DNA of 6,204 nucleotides from Ruminococcus sp. UBA4383 (GCA_002389995.1 DGRR01000133.1:1-6204); one strand, 5' to 3'; shown: positions 1-6,121, numbered from the stretch's first letter. Translations and numbers: made by a program. The notes: generated by a model from the sequence alone, not told the origin.

Positions 1-189
1 TCCGAGGTCATATCCCGAAACCGACCTGTCTGCGATATATCCTGCCTGTGAGGGAATAGCCTCTCCCCAGCGGTCATAATTGTAAACGTCATACGGTTCA
101 CCTGCGGACGCTGTAAGGGAAACTGCAAAGCTTCCCCCAAGCACACAAGAGCAGACGAGCGTCAAAAGCTTTTTTAATCCTTTTTTCAC
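1..189 (-). CDS. Secreted protein, probably NHL/beta-propeller type, N-terminal part only
   Basis: Only the first 63 codons are present; the gene runs off the left edge. The likely start is GTG at 189, with AAAGGG at 203-198 as ribosome binding site 8 nt upstream. An in-frame GTG at 198 is less likely because it would begin inside that site. Seen: a lysine-rich n-region (KKGLKK), a hydrophobic core and a likely signal peptidase I site after ASA at residues 27-29, so the product should be exported. The mature start contains YDVYNYDRWGEAIPSQAGY (residues 33-51) and then DRSVSGYDLG (54-63). From memory, this tyrosine/tryptophan-rich opening is typical of NHL-repeat proteins encoded beside large sugar-binding proteins in Clostridia and Paenibacillus, but no propeller repeat lies inside the window. 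It follows permease gene 2 by 20 bp and is surely in the same operon. A role in binding or processing the imported glycan is inference. The signal peptide is sure; the family is tentative. Confidence 0.6.
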   Translation of the reverse strand, partial: MKKGLKKLLTLVCSCVLGGSFAVSLTASAGEPYDVYNYDRWGEAIPSQAGYIADRSVSGYDLG

Positions 190-209
190 TGTAATCACCC
201 TTTCCGTGC

Positions 210-1094
210 TTAGTCCTTGATGCCCGAATGAGCCATTGTTTCTATTACCTGTCTCTGTGCGAGCATGAATACAACTATCGGAGGAACAAGCATAAATACT
301 GCGGCTGCCATTGCAACGCCTGCCCTTGCAAGTCCTGCCGATGCCGCCTGAGTTACGACTGTCGGGAGCGTCTTGTACTGTTCCTGAAATACTACCGTAC
401 CCGTCTGGATATTCCATGCCGCCTGAAACGCAAATATTATCAGTGTCATAAGTGCAGGTTTCTGGTTTGGCATTACTATCTGCCAGCATATTCTGAAAAG
501 CCCTGCACCGTCAACCTTTGCGGCTTCTATCATCGCATCGGGTATCTGACCTATGGACTGTCTCATGAGGAACAATCCCATAGGAGATGCTATCGAGGGA
601 AGTATCAGTGCAAGCGGATTGTCAATAAGTCCGAGCTTTGCCATTACGATATACTGCATTATGTAAATTACATTGCTCTGGTAGAGAAGTGCCACTACTA
701 TGACGCTGTTTATTATTTTACTTCCGGGGAATCTGCACTTTGCAAGCACAAATGCCGCCATTGATGCAAATATGCACTGCAATACGGTTACTGATACCGT
801 AACGGCTATACTGTTGAATACATACCTTGAAAAAGGTACTCTGTTGCTGTTGAGAGCATCAAACATATCTCCGAAATTGCTTAAAGTGGGACGCATTGCA
901 TAAAGCTTAGGCGGGAATATAAACAGTTCCTCGACAGGCTTTATTGACATTATGATTGTCAGGTATATGGGCAGTACCATGAAAAGTCCGAGGAGTGTAA
1001 GAAATACAAATATTGCTACTGTACCGCCTATTTTTCTGCCTGCCTGTTTGTTGGAGGCTTTCATTTTATCGGTGTTGACCATTGTCTGAGCCAT
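210..1094 (-). CDS. Carbohydrate ABC transporter permease, MalG type
   Basis: This is one of the two membrane subunits of a CUT1-family sugar importer. The 294-aa protein has the family's usual length and about six membrane segments, near residues 24-50, 93-118, 128-150, 160-178, 212-230 and 262-282. The cytoplasmic EAA loop that docks on the ATPase is intact: EAAKVDGAG at 190-198, followed by IVMPNQKP at 206-213. The C-terminus ends in a MalG-like tail (QRQVIETMAHSGIKD). The start is ATG at 1094 with AAGGAGG at 1108-1102. The stop codon of the upstream permease gene lies inside this site (TAAGGAGG), so translation of the two is probably coupled. The partner permease lies directly upstream and the binding protein upstream of that. 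No ATPase gene is in the window, so it probably uses a shared ATPase. Substrate cannot be read from the sequence; a glycan or oligosaccharide is likely from family and context. Confidence 0.95.
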   Translation of the reverse strand: MAQTMVNTDKMKASNKQAGRKIGGTVAIFVFLTLLGLFMVLPIYLTIIMSIKPVEELFIFPPKLYAMRPTLSNFGDMFDALNSNRVPFSRYVFNSIAVTVSVTVLQCIFASMAAFVLAKCRFPGSKIINSVIVVALLYQSNVIYIMQYIVMAKLGLIDNPLALILPSIASPMGLFLMRQSIGQIPDAMIEAAKVDGAGLFRICWQIVMPNQKPALMTLIIFAFQAAWNIQTGTVVFQEQYKTLPTVVTQAASAGLARAGVAMAAAVFMLVPPIVVFMLAQRQVIETMAHSGIKD

Positions 1095-1106
1095 TTTCCT
1101 GCCTCC

Positions 1107-2048
1107 TTAGTCCATATACTTGCTGAGCAGACGGCTTATGAGGTTATTCAGGATATACATGACTATAAACAGTATCATGCATATTGCCGCTGAATATCCC
1201 ATTTCATAACGCACCCAGCCGTAGTCGTAAGCGTGTGTCATTATTGTATGCGCCCTGTAATCCGTACTTGGGAATCCGACAAGATTCTGTGCGACAGTTC
1301 CCGCAGTAAATGAACTTACTATCTGCATTACCGCCGCAAACATGAGCTGAGGTCCCATTGACGGGATAACTATATATATAAGTTCCTGCCAGCGTGTCTT
1401 GATACCCTCTATTGCGCCCGCCTCGTACATTGAACGGTCTATATTCTGGAAACCTGCTCTGAGGGCAAGGAATCCTGCTCCGAGAGATATCCACAACTGC
1501 ACTACTATCGTGACTCCGAGGACATAGTTTGCATCTGTAAGCCACTGTATCGGTGAATTTATCAGTCCGAGATTTATCAGGAATGAATTTATGTATCCGT
1601 TCATATCTCCGCTGAAAATAAGCTGCCATACCGTATATACATTTGCCATTGACGGCGCATAGAATATCAGCGTGAAAACTGTTTTGAGCTTCGGGTGAAG
1701 TTCATTTATCAGCCATGCCAGCAGAAAACAGAGTACATAGCTGACAGGTCCTGTAAAGAGTGCGAAAACTATCGTTACTCTTATGGATTTTATGAATATC
1801 TTGTCCGAAAGAAAGAGTGTTGTATAATTTGAAAGTCCTATGAATTTTGGTGCCTGTGCCATATTGAAATCAGTAAAGCCCATGGGCAGCGACATAACTA
1901 CGGGTATGACAGTGAATATAATGAAGAATATCATAAACGGTGCTATCATCGCATAGCAGGCTTTATTCTGTTTCATGGAAAGCCACATAAGACGGCGTTC
2001 TTCCTTTTTGGATTTCTTGCCTATTTCTTCGGCTGAAAGCTGTGCCAA
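1107..2048 (-). CDS. Sugar ABC transporter permease, MalF type, TTG start
   Basis: This is the second membrane subunit of the importer. Starting at TTG (2048-2046) it has 313 residues. That codon lies 9 nt after GGAGG, within AAAGGAGG, which abuts the stop codon of the binding-protein gene (TGAAAGGAGG). The open frame extends further, to a GTG at 2102, but that start would overlap the upstream gene by 38 bp and translate its own ribosome binding site, so I reject it. With TTG the protein begins MAQLSAEEIGKKSKKEERR, a basic cytoplasmic head. About six membrane segments follow, near residues 30-53, 89-113, 122-145, 175-197, 234-257 and 285-305. The EAA loop reads EAGAIEGI at 209-216 with its proline at 229; it is a slightly degenerate form, usual for MalF-like partners. 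It should pair with the MalG-type subunit encoded next, 12 bp downstream. Function as a CUT1 permease is well supported; substrate is unknown. Confidence 0.93.
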   Translation of the reverse strand: MAQLSAEEIGKKSKKEERRLMWLSMKQNKACYAMIAPFMIFFIIFTVIPVVMSLPMGFTDFNMAQAPKFIGLSNYTTLFLSDKIFIKSIRVTIVFALFTGPVSYVLCFLLAWLINELHPKLKTVFTLIFYAPSMANVYTVWQLIFSGDMNGYINSFLINLGLINSPIQWLTDANYVLGVTIVVQLWISLGAGFLALRAGFQNIDRSMYEAGAIEGIKTRWQELIYIVIPSMGPQLMFAAVMQIVSSFTAGTVAQNLVGFPSTDYRAHTIMTHAYDYGWVRYEMGYSAAICMILFIVMYILNNLISRLLSKYMD

Positions 2049-2064
2049 AACAAGATTCCTCCTT

Positions 2065-5031
2065 TCACTGTTCAGATTCGGTATCAAGACCGAGATTTTC
2101 ACGTTTTCTTGTTATTTCGTCATTGATGTCACGGTTATACCATATAAGGGTATCACGGGGATTTTCGAGTTCATTTACTACTTCTCTGAAAGCGTTCATG
2201 ATATTTCTTGTAACCGCATAAGATGACGGGATAACAGGGATTTCAACAAGTTCCTCCTGCTGGTCTGAAAGCCTGTCGTATTCGCTGTGCGACCATGAAA
2301 GTTCAGGCAGAGCCTCAAGGTTTGCGGTGTCGAAACGTCCCATAGTTCCGAGAAGTCCCTCTATTTGAGTACCGTATTCTATCTGTGTTTCCTTTTCGGT
2401 AAACCATTTGATAAATTCCCACGCATTCTGTTTATCTTTTACTTTCTTGAATATAACTGCTCCTGAACCTGTTGAATTTGCGGCATGGGAGATATTTCCG
2501 TTATCGTCGGCAGTTCCGGGAACCTGACAGAAATTCCATAAGCCCTTTATTTCGGGTGATGCAACGGAAAGCTGATTGAAAAATGTATAGTTCGCTATAA
2601 CTATCGGATATTCGCCTGTTCTGAATCGGCTGAATGCATCATAGGACTGTACAAAACTGTATTTTGTATAGAAATCAGTCCATTCCTCAAAAGCCTTTAC
2701 TGCCTCTATCGTATCGAAAGTGGAGGCTGTCTGGGCGGTATTGTAATAATTTTTGCCTTTCTGCAATAAAAGCATTGCAAATGTATGACCTGCTTCGGTT
2801 GCAGGAGAGATATTCGCAGGGGGAAGTATCAGTCCGACAGACATATAATTTCTTTGGAGTGCGGGGAGCATATCTATTAAGTCCTCCCACGTTTCAGGCG
2901 GTGAATTATAGCCGAGTTCCGTGAGTACGTCCGTGCGGTAGAAAAGCATCGGGAATGTCTGGCTTATCGGAAGTCCGTAAGTTCCTCCGTTATACTGATA
3001 GGGTGTCATGGCATTTTCCTGAAAACGCTTTTCAACTTCGGGATAATCTGCAAACTGCGATACATCTGAAATATCCACAAGCAAATCACGGGCGGCAAGG
3101 TTTACAGGAAATTCTCCGCCGAGGAATAATGCAACATCAGGTCCTTTTCCTGCGAGAGTAGCTTCAACTACACCTCCAACAACAAGATTTACAGCTATCG
3201 GGATACCTGTTTCCTGCATGAAATCATTTTCAGCCATTTCCTTTACAACCTGAGCCTGATCACGTCCGAGCGATACCCATACATTTATGGCATCTTTTCC
3301 CGTAACGTCTGAAAGAGTTGTGTAATCCTCAAAGAATGAGCCGAAAAATGCACTTGTGCTGAAACTGAGAGATTTTCCGAAACTTTCCTTACAGCTTTCA
3401 AAATCCCTGTCCTGAGATGCAAATTCTATATAGTCCACTTCAAGGGGCTGATCTCTGTAATCTCTCATCCATGATGATATTGATGCAATATTGTCCTTTA
3501 TCTGCGAAAGATAATCGGGGATTCTAAGAGGTTTTTTAACGCATTTGTCAAGAATTACAGTCATGGTTTCAAGGGCTGCCGCCTCTGAACCTGATGAGCC
3601 TGAAAGACCTTCTATTCCCTTCTGAATGTCTTTAAGTTGTTTTGATATGCGCTGAAACTGACTTACAAGGTCGGGAATTTTTTCATGAACATAATAATCC
3701 GTGTACTGGTCGGGAGAAGGTCCTGTTATCATGAGTATCTTGCGGTAATATGTATTCAGATCAGTTACGACATCATCGAGTTTTCTGAGGTAGTCGCCTA
3801 TCTCACCGGGAACACATTCCATTGTGATTGTATGGTCTTTATCCGCATCGAGATATACATACACATAGTCACCGTTTTCGGTCATGGGACTTACGACATT
3901 CCAGTCGTTGTCGTAATAAAATTTAACCTGTTCCATTTCACTGCACGGGACTTCATCATCAATATATATTCTTCTGTTTGAATAGAATCCACGCATCTGA
4001 TTCTGACGGGATTTTATACCTATCTTATACCAGCCGCTGCTGCCTATGGATTCTTTCGGGATATTCCATGTTACAGACTGGAGGGCTTTCTGCCAGTTGC
4101 CTGCTCCGAGGGTATTATACACAACTTTTCTTGGGTCTGAGGGGGATACAAGATAGCTTGTATTGTCATAAGTCGGATAGAGCGTTGAATCCGATTTGTA
4201 TGCGGCATTTTCGCCCTCTATCCTGAATATGTTTGAGGGAGTGCTTTCCTTTGAGACAGGGGCATCTGCTGATGATGAATATTCACTGTAACCGGATATT
4301 TCTTCGGGATTGCAGAACTTAAAGCTTTCTATTGCGAACTGCGCTCTTTCGGAGGTGAATGTTATATCATGCTTACCCTTTTCCATGTAGAAAAAAAGCG
4401 GTTCTCCGAAAAGCCCGTCAACATCTCCGAAAAAGCTTTTTTTCCACATACCTTTCTGAATCTGTGAGGGGCGCACCTGATTTCCTCTTGAATCGGTATA
4501 TATATCCGTTTCGTTCACCCATACTCTGTTGAGGGTTATTCTTGAAGCGGTATCGTAGGGGGTCTGTCCGTCTATGAGCATGGAAAGCTCTATTGATGAG
4601 CTGTTGGATTCTATCGGAAAATAATTCATTTCAAGGCAATATATGCCTGTTTCGGGGATATTCACGGAATATGAGAGTTCACCGTTGGCACTTTCCCATA
4701 TGAGGACATCATTTCTCACATCATTGTCAGAACCGTATGAACCTGTTGAAAATTCCCCGTTATCGCAGGATTTATAATCCTTTCCCTGAATTTCGACTAT
4801 ATCATCGGGGCGGTTTTCGTCACAGTACAGGTCATAGTAGTCGCTGTAAGTCGGTATTCCTGTATCTATCGGCTCTATATGATAATAGTCTTCTTGCATA
4901 GCCGCAAGAGTTTCTGCGGAAACTTCATCTTTTGCGGCATAAGCACAAAGAGTTCCCGAAAGACTGCTTAATGCAAAAGTGCATGACAATATACCTGAAA
5001 ACAAATTTCGGTAAAATTTTTTAACGTTCAA
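2065..5031 (-). CDS. Giant extracellular solute-binding protein with N-terminal CBM-like domains
   Basis: The 988-aa exported protein is probably the substrate-capture subunit of the importer. The start is TTG at 5031: an in-frame TAA lies two codons upstream and AAAGGTGG (5046-5039) sits 7 nt away. Residues 1-32 form a signal peptide ending AYA; no good lipobox is seen (ILSC at 14-17 comes too early). Residues about 80-240 and 265-410 are two similar beta-rich, CBM6/35-like units. Each has a 'G.Y.L/I' strand (GIYCLEMNY; GWYKIGIKS), an 'I.ID' strand and an ending of the form FFYMEKGKHDITFTSE or YVYLDADKDHTITMEC. Residues 410-530 are helical (KILMITGPSPDQYTDYYVHE, then RIPDYLSQIKDNIASISSWM). 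Residues 578-985 are a family-1 solute-binding domain: GKGPDVALF, DISDVSQFADYP, YNGGTYGLPISQTFPMLFYRTDVL, PPETWEDLI and a C-terminal WEFIKWFTEKETQ segment. Ordinary members have about 420-450 residues. The binding role is firm; the CBM assignment is by eye, and the ligand is unknown. Confidence 0.92.
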   Translation of the reverse strand: MNVKKFYRNLFSGILSCTFALSSLSGTLCAYAAKDEVSAETLAAMQEDYYHIEPIDTGIPTYSDYYDLYCDENRPDDIVEIQGKDYKSCDNGEFSTGSYGSDNDVRNDVLIWESANGELSYSVNIPETGIYCLEMNYFPIESNSSSIELSMLIDGQTPYDTASRITLNRVWVNETDIYTDSRGNQVRPSQIQKGMWKKSFFGDVDGLFGEPLFFYMEKGKHDITFTSERAQFAIESFKFCNPEEISGYSEYSSSADAPVSKESTPSNIFRIEGENAAYKSDSTLYPTYDNTSYLVSPSDPRKVVYNTLGAGNWQKALQSVTWNIPKESIGSSGWYKIGIKSRQNQMRGFYSNRRIYIDDEVPCSEMEQVKFYYDNDWNVVSPMTENGDYVYVYLDADKDHTITMECVPGEIGDYLRKLDDVVTDLNTYYRKILMITGPSPDQYTDYYVHEKIPDLVSQFQRISKQLKDIQKGIEGLSGSSGSEAAALETMTVILDKCVKKPLRIPDYLSQIKDNIASISSWMRDYRDQPLEVDYIEFASQDRDFESCKESFGKSLSFSTSAFFGSFFEDYTTLSDVTGKDAINVWVSLGRDQAQVVKEMAENDFMQETGIPIAVNLVVGGVVEATLAGKGPDVALFLGGEFPVNLAARDLLVDISDVSQFADYPEVEKRFQENAMTPYQYNGGTYGLPISQTFPMLFYRTDVLTELGYNSPPETWEDLIDMLPALQRNYMSVGLILPPANISPATEAGHTFAMLLLQKGKNYYNTAQTASTFDTIEAVKAFEEWTDFYTKYSFVQSYDAFSRFRTGEYPIVIANYTFFNQLSVASPEIKGLWNFCQVPGTADDNGNISHAANSTGSGAVIFKKVKDKQNAWEFIKWFTEKETQIEYGTQIEGLLGTMGRFDTANLEALPELSWSHSEYDRLSDQQEELVEIPVIPSSYAVTRNIMNAFREVVNELENPRDTLIWYNRDINDEITRKRENLGLDTESEQ

Positions 5032-5037
5032 TAATTA

Positions 5038-5062
5038 TCCACCTTTCCCGCATATGCGTGGA
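5038..5062 (-). promoter_or_regulatory. Possible Shine-Dalgarno-masking stem
   Basis: In the leader RNA, UCCAC (5062-5058) can pair with GUGGA (5042-5038). The second strand is the core of the ribosome binding site AAAGGUGGA (5046-5038) of the solute-binding-protein gene. The 15-nt loop carries the palindrome GCATATGC (5057-5050). Five pairs is weak, so the element is marginal alone, but its position just before a TTG start makes translational control plausible. Confidence 0.35.
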
Positions 5063-5114
5063 ATAAATCTGCCTTTGTACAAAAAAGACAGGATATCAGA
5101 AATAAAGCTTTGGA

Positions 5115-5144
5115 CTGTTTCTGCATGAGAGGGCACAAAAACAG
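5115..5144 (-). other. 11-bp stem-loop in the leader
   Basis: On the minus strand, CTGTTTTTGTG pairs with TGCAGAAACAG around the 8-nt loop CCCTCTCA, giving 11 continuous pairs of which three are G-U. It lies in the middle of the predicted leader. The following bases (TCCAAAGC...) are not a U-run, so it is not a standard terminator. It could be part of a riboswitch-like fold or a processing or stability element. Confidence 0.4.
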
Positions 5145-5184
5145 CAAAACTTAAAAGACCTCCGCATCATAAGCACGGACAGCC

Positions 5185-5224
5185 GCCTGCTGCATTAAAT
5201 TTTCACGAACACATGAACGCAGGC
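5185..5224 (-). other. Branched stem in the leader
   Basis: On the minus strand GCCTGC (5224-5219) can pair with GCAGGC (5190-5185). It encloses a small hairpin, TTCATG-TGTT-CGTGAA (5217-5202; six pairs, one G-U). Nested stems such as these are what a folded leader would show. A competing stem, CAGC/GCTG at 5192-5180, uses the same bases, so alternative folds are possible. Judged by eye only. Confidence 0.35.
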
Positions 5225-5247
5225 TGCCTAATGCCTGATGTTCAAAA

Positions 5248-5270
5248 TATACAGTTTGCTAAACTGCATA
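5248..5270. promoter_or_regulatory. Operator-like palindrome just after the start point
   Basis: Arms CAGTTT (5252-5257) and AAACTG (5261-5266) surround the centre GCT. After one mismatch (5251/5267) the symmetry continues for three more pairs (TAT/ATA), giving nine of ten matched positions. It covers about +9 to +31 of the leftward transcript, a classic place for a repressor to block transcription. It does not match the usual clostridial or Bacillus cre box. The regulator is unknown and none is encoded in the window. Confidence 0.45.
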
Positions 5271-5284
5271 AATCCTTATCAATA

Positions 5285-5313
5285 AGTATAACAAATTTAT
5301 CTCTTATTGTCAA
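5285..5313 (-). promoter_or_regulatory. Sigma-A promoter of the importer operon
   Basis: Read on the minus strand: TTGACA (-35, 5313-5308), a 17-bp spacer, then TATACT (-10, 5290-5285). A TG one base before the -10 (TGTTATACT) gives an extended -10. The predicted start is at about 5278-5279. The -35 is a perfect match, the -10 has one mismatch, and the spacing is ideal, so the promoter should be strong unless repressed. This fits the operator-like palindrome just downstream. Confidence 0.85.
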
Positions 5314-5329
5314 GAGAAAATGTTATCAG

Positions 5330-5345
5330 TTTTTAAATTTAAAAA
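5330..5345. repeat. 16-bp perfect AT palindrome between divergent promoters
   Basis: TTTTTAAATTTAAAAA is a perfect inverted repeat made only of A and T. It sits at about -52 to -67 of the leftward promoter and about 60 bp upstream of the rightward -35. It may act as an UP element, a bent or easily melted segment, or a regulator site. Chance is possible, because the surrounding 90 bp is very AT-rich. Confidence 0.4.
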
Positions 5346-5403
5346 TTCATTGTATAAAATATCAGAACAGATACGGAAAATTAATTTCGGTCATAACAAT
5401 ATC

Positions 5404-5432
5404 TTGACTATTATTCCCTTTTGTGATAAAAT
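5404..5432 (+). promoter_or_regulatory. Sigma-A promoter of the unknown gene and cysS
   Basis: TTGACT (-35, 5404-5409), a 17-bp spacer, then TAAAAT (-10, 5427-5432). A TG at 5424-5425 makes an extended -10 (TGATAAAAT). The start point should be near 5439, leaving a leader of about 30 nt that ends in AAGGAG. No palindrome or leader structure is evident, so constitutive expression is plausible. Confidence 0.82.
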
Positions 5433-5469
5433 ATATATGCCGTATTTTTGATGATTAAGGAGAGTGTCA

Positions 5470-6105
5470 ATGAGTATATATGATATTACCGAAAGAATCG
5501 GTCTGCGCCCTGAACTTTATCTCGGCGGAAAATATATTACACTCCTCAAATCCTTTCTTGACGGATACCGTGCCTGCGAACTCGACAACGGCAATTACAG
5601 AAGTGATTCTTACAGGCTTTTTCCATTGGGGTTCACAAATCTTCAGGACTTCATCTGTCTTAAAACAAATAACTATTCCGCTGACGGCTGGGACAGAATT
5701 TTAATGCGCCTGTGCGGTTCTCAGGAAGCCGCTTTTGATAAATTCTTTGAAATTTTTGAGCAGTTCAAAAAACTGAGAATGTCAAGAGGCTGGAGGGCTG
5801 AACTTGTCGAGGACAATATAATACATAACAACAGCATGAGATATAACTATATTCAGGTTTCAAAAATCGAAAGAAAACCTGTCTATACCGACCCTGTTTC
5901 TGTCTGTATAGTCGAACTTTCGGACAATAACGGCTATATGCTCCTCGTCGAAACAGAAACGGAAGTCCTCTGTGACGGCGGTTTTCTGCCGTCTGTCAAC
6001 CACGCAATCAGAAGAAGTCAGAATCTTTTCGGCATAGTAAAAGACTGGTACTCGATAGAAGATGACAAAAATAATATAGAATTTGAAAAACCCGTCCATA
6101 TTTAA
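5470..6105 (+). CDS. Uncharacterised soluble protein upstream of cysS
   Basis: The product is a 211-aa protein I cannot assign. The start is ATG at 5470, with AAGGAG (5457-5462) 7 nt upstream; an in-frame GTG at 5464 is too close to that site. There is no signal peptide or membrane segment, so it is probably cytoplasmic. The N-terminus, ITERIGLRPELYLGGKYI (5-22), followed by LLKSFLDGY, resembles the 'RP.LYLG....L..FL.GY' opening of scattered uncharacterised bacterial proteins. The middle (about 69-105) is probably helical, with WDRILMRL and FDKFFEIFEQFKKLR. The C-terminal third looks like alternating strands (PVSVCIVELSDNNGYMLLVE, then VLCDGGFLPSV), ending with a helix HAIRRSQNLFGIV. No catalytic motif is obvious. 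It has its own promoter and ends 16 bp before cysS, so the two are probably co-transcribed; a link with cysteine or translation is not shown by the sequence. Confidence 0.85.
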   Translation: MSIYDITERIGLRPELYLGGKYITLLKSFLDGYRACELDNGNYRSDSYRLFPLGFTNLQDFICLKTNNYSADGWDRILMRLCGSQEAAFDKFFEIFEQFKKLRMSRGWRAELVEDNIIHNNSMRYNYIQVSKIERKPVYTDPVSVCIVELSDNNGYMLLVETETEVLCDGGFLPSVNHAIRRSQNLFGIVKDWYSIEDDKNNIEFEKPVHI

Positions 6106-6121
6106 CAAAGGAGAGATAATA

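Larger units (their letters stand above)
5032..5278 (-). promoter_or_regulatory. Long structured 5' leader of the importer operon
   Basis: The strong leftward promoter predicts transcription from about 5278, while the first start codon is at 5031, leaving roughly 247 nt untranslated. Visible structure, in transcript order: a palindrome at 5270-5248, a branched stem at 5224-5185, an 11-bp hairpin at 5144-5115, and a pairing that covers the ribosome binding site at 5062-5038. I see no consensus of a known riboswitch or T-box (no AGGGTGGNACCGCG). The hairpins are not followed by a clean U-run, so a classical terminator is not evident. Control of the operon in this leader is inference. Confidence 0.5.

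Noticed and set aside
228..764. 178-aa plus-strand open frame (and 700-903)
   Set aside because: Lies antisense to the MalG-type permease gene; very cysteine/tyrosine-rich composition typical of an antisense shadow, with no ribosome binding site.
1204..1629. 141-aa minus-strand open frame inside the MalF-type gene
   Set aside because: Alternative frame of a well-supported permease; no family resemblance.
2049..2102. Extension of the MalF-type permease to GTG at 2102
   Set aside because: It would overlap the upstream coding region and run through its own AAAGGAGG; TTG at 2048 is ideally spaced.
3685..4226. Two plus-strand open frames of 98 and 82 aa
   Set aside because: Antisense to the binding-protein gene, hydrophobic shadow composition, no promoter or ribosome site.
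5074..5083. TTTGTACAAA palindrome in the leader
   Set aside because: Only 10 bp, with no loop possible in RNA and no second copy; expected by chance in AT-rich DNA.
5115..5144. Intrinsic terminator or attenuator
   Set aside because: The stem is acceptable but no U-run follows it; the T-rich stretch near 5079-5086 lies too far downstream.
5151..5195. 14-codon leader peptide on the minus strand (begins MQQAAVRAYD)
   Set aside because: No ribosome binding site precedes the ATG; probably a chance frame in the leader.
5228..5269. 13-codon leader peptide on the minus strand (begins MQFSKLYILN)
   Set aside because: AAGGA is only 3 nt before its ATG, the predicted transcript starts about 9 nt upstream, and it carries no run of regulatory codons. 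It also coincides with the palindrome.
5213..5407. 64-aa plus-strand open frame in the divergent intergenic region
   Set aside because: Crosses the leftward promoter and the AT-rich block, has no Shine-Dalgarno, and its composition simply mirrors AT-rich DNA.
5860..6108. 82-aa minus-strand open frame opposite the unknown gene
   Set aside because: Shadow of the plus-strand gene, whose promoter and ribosome site are strong.
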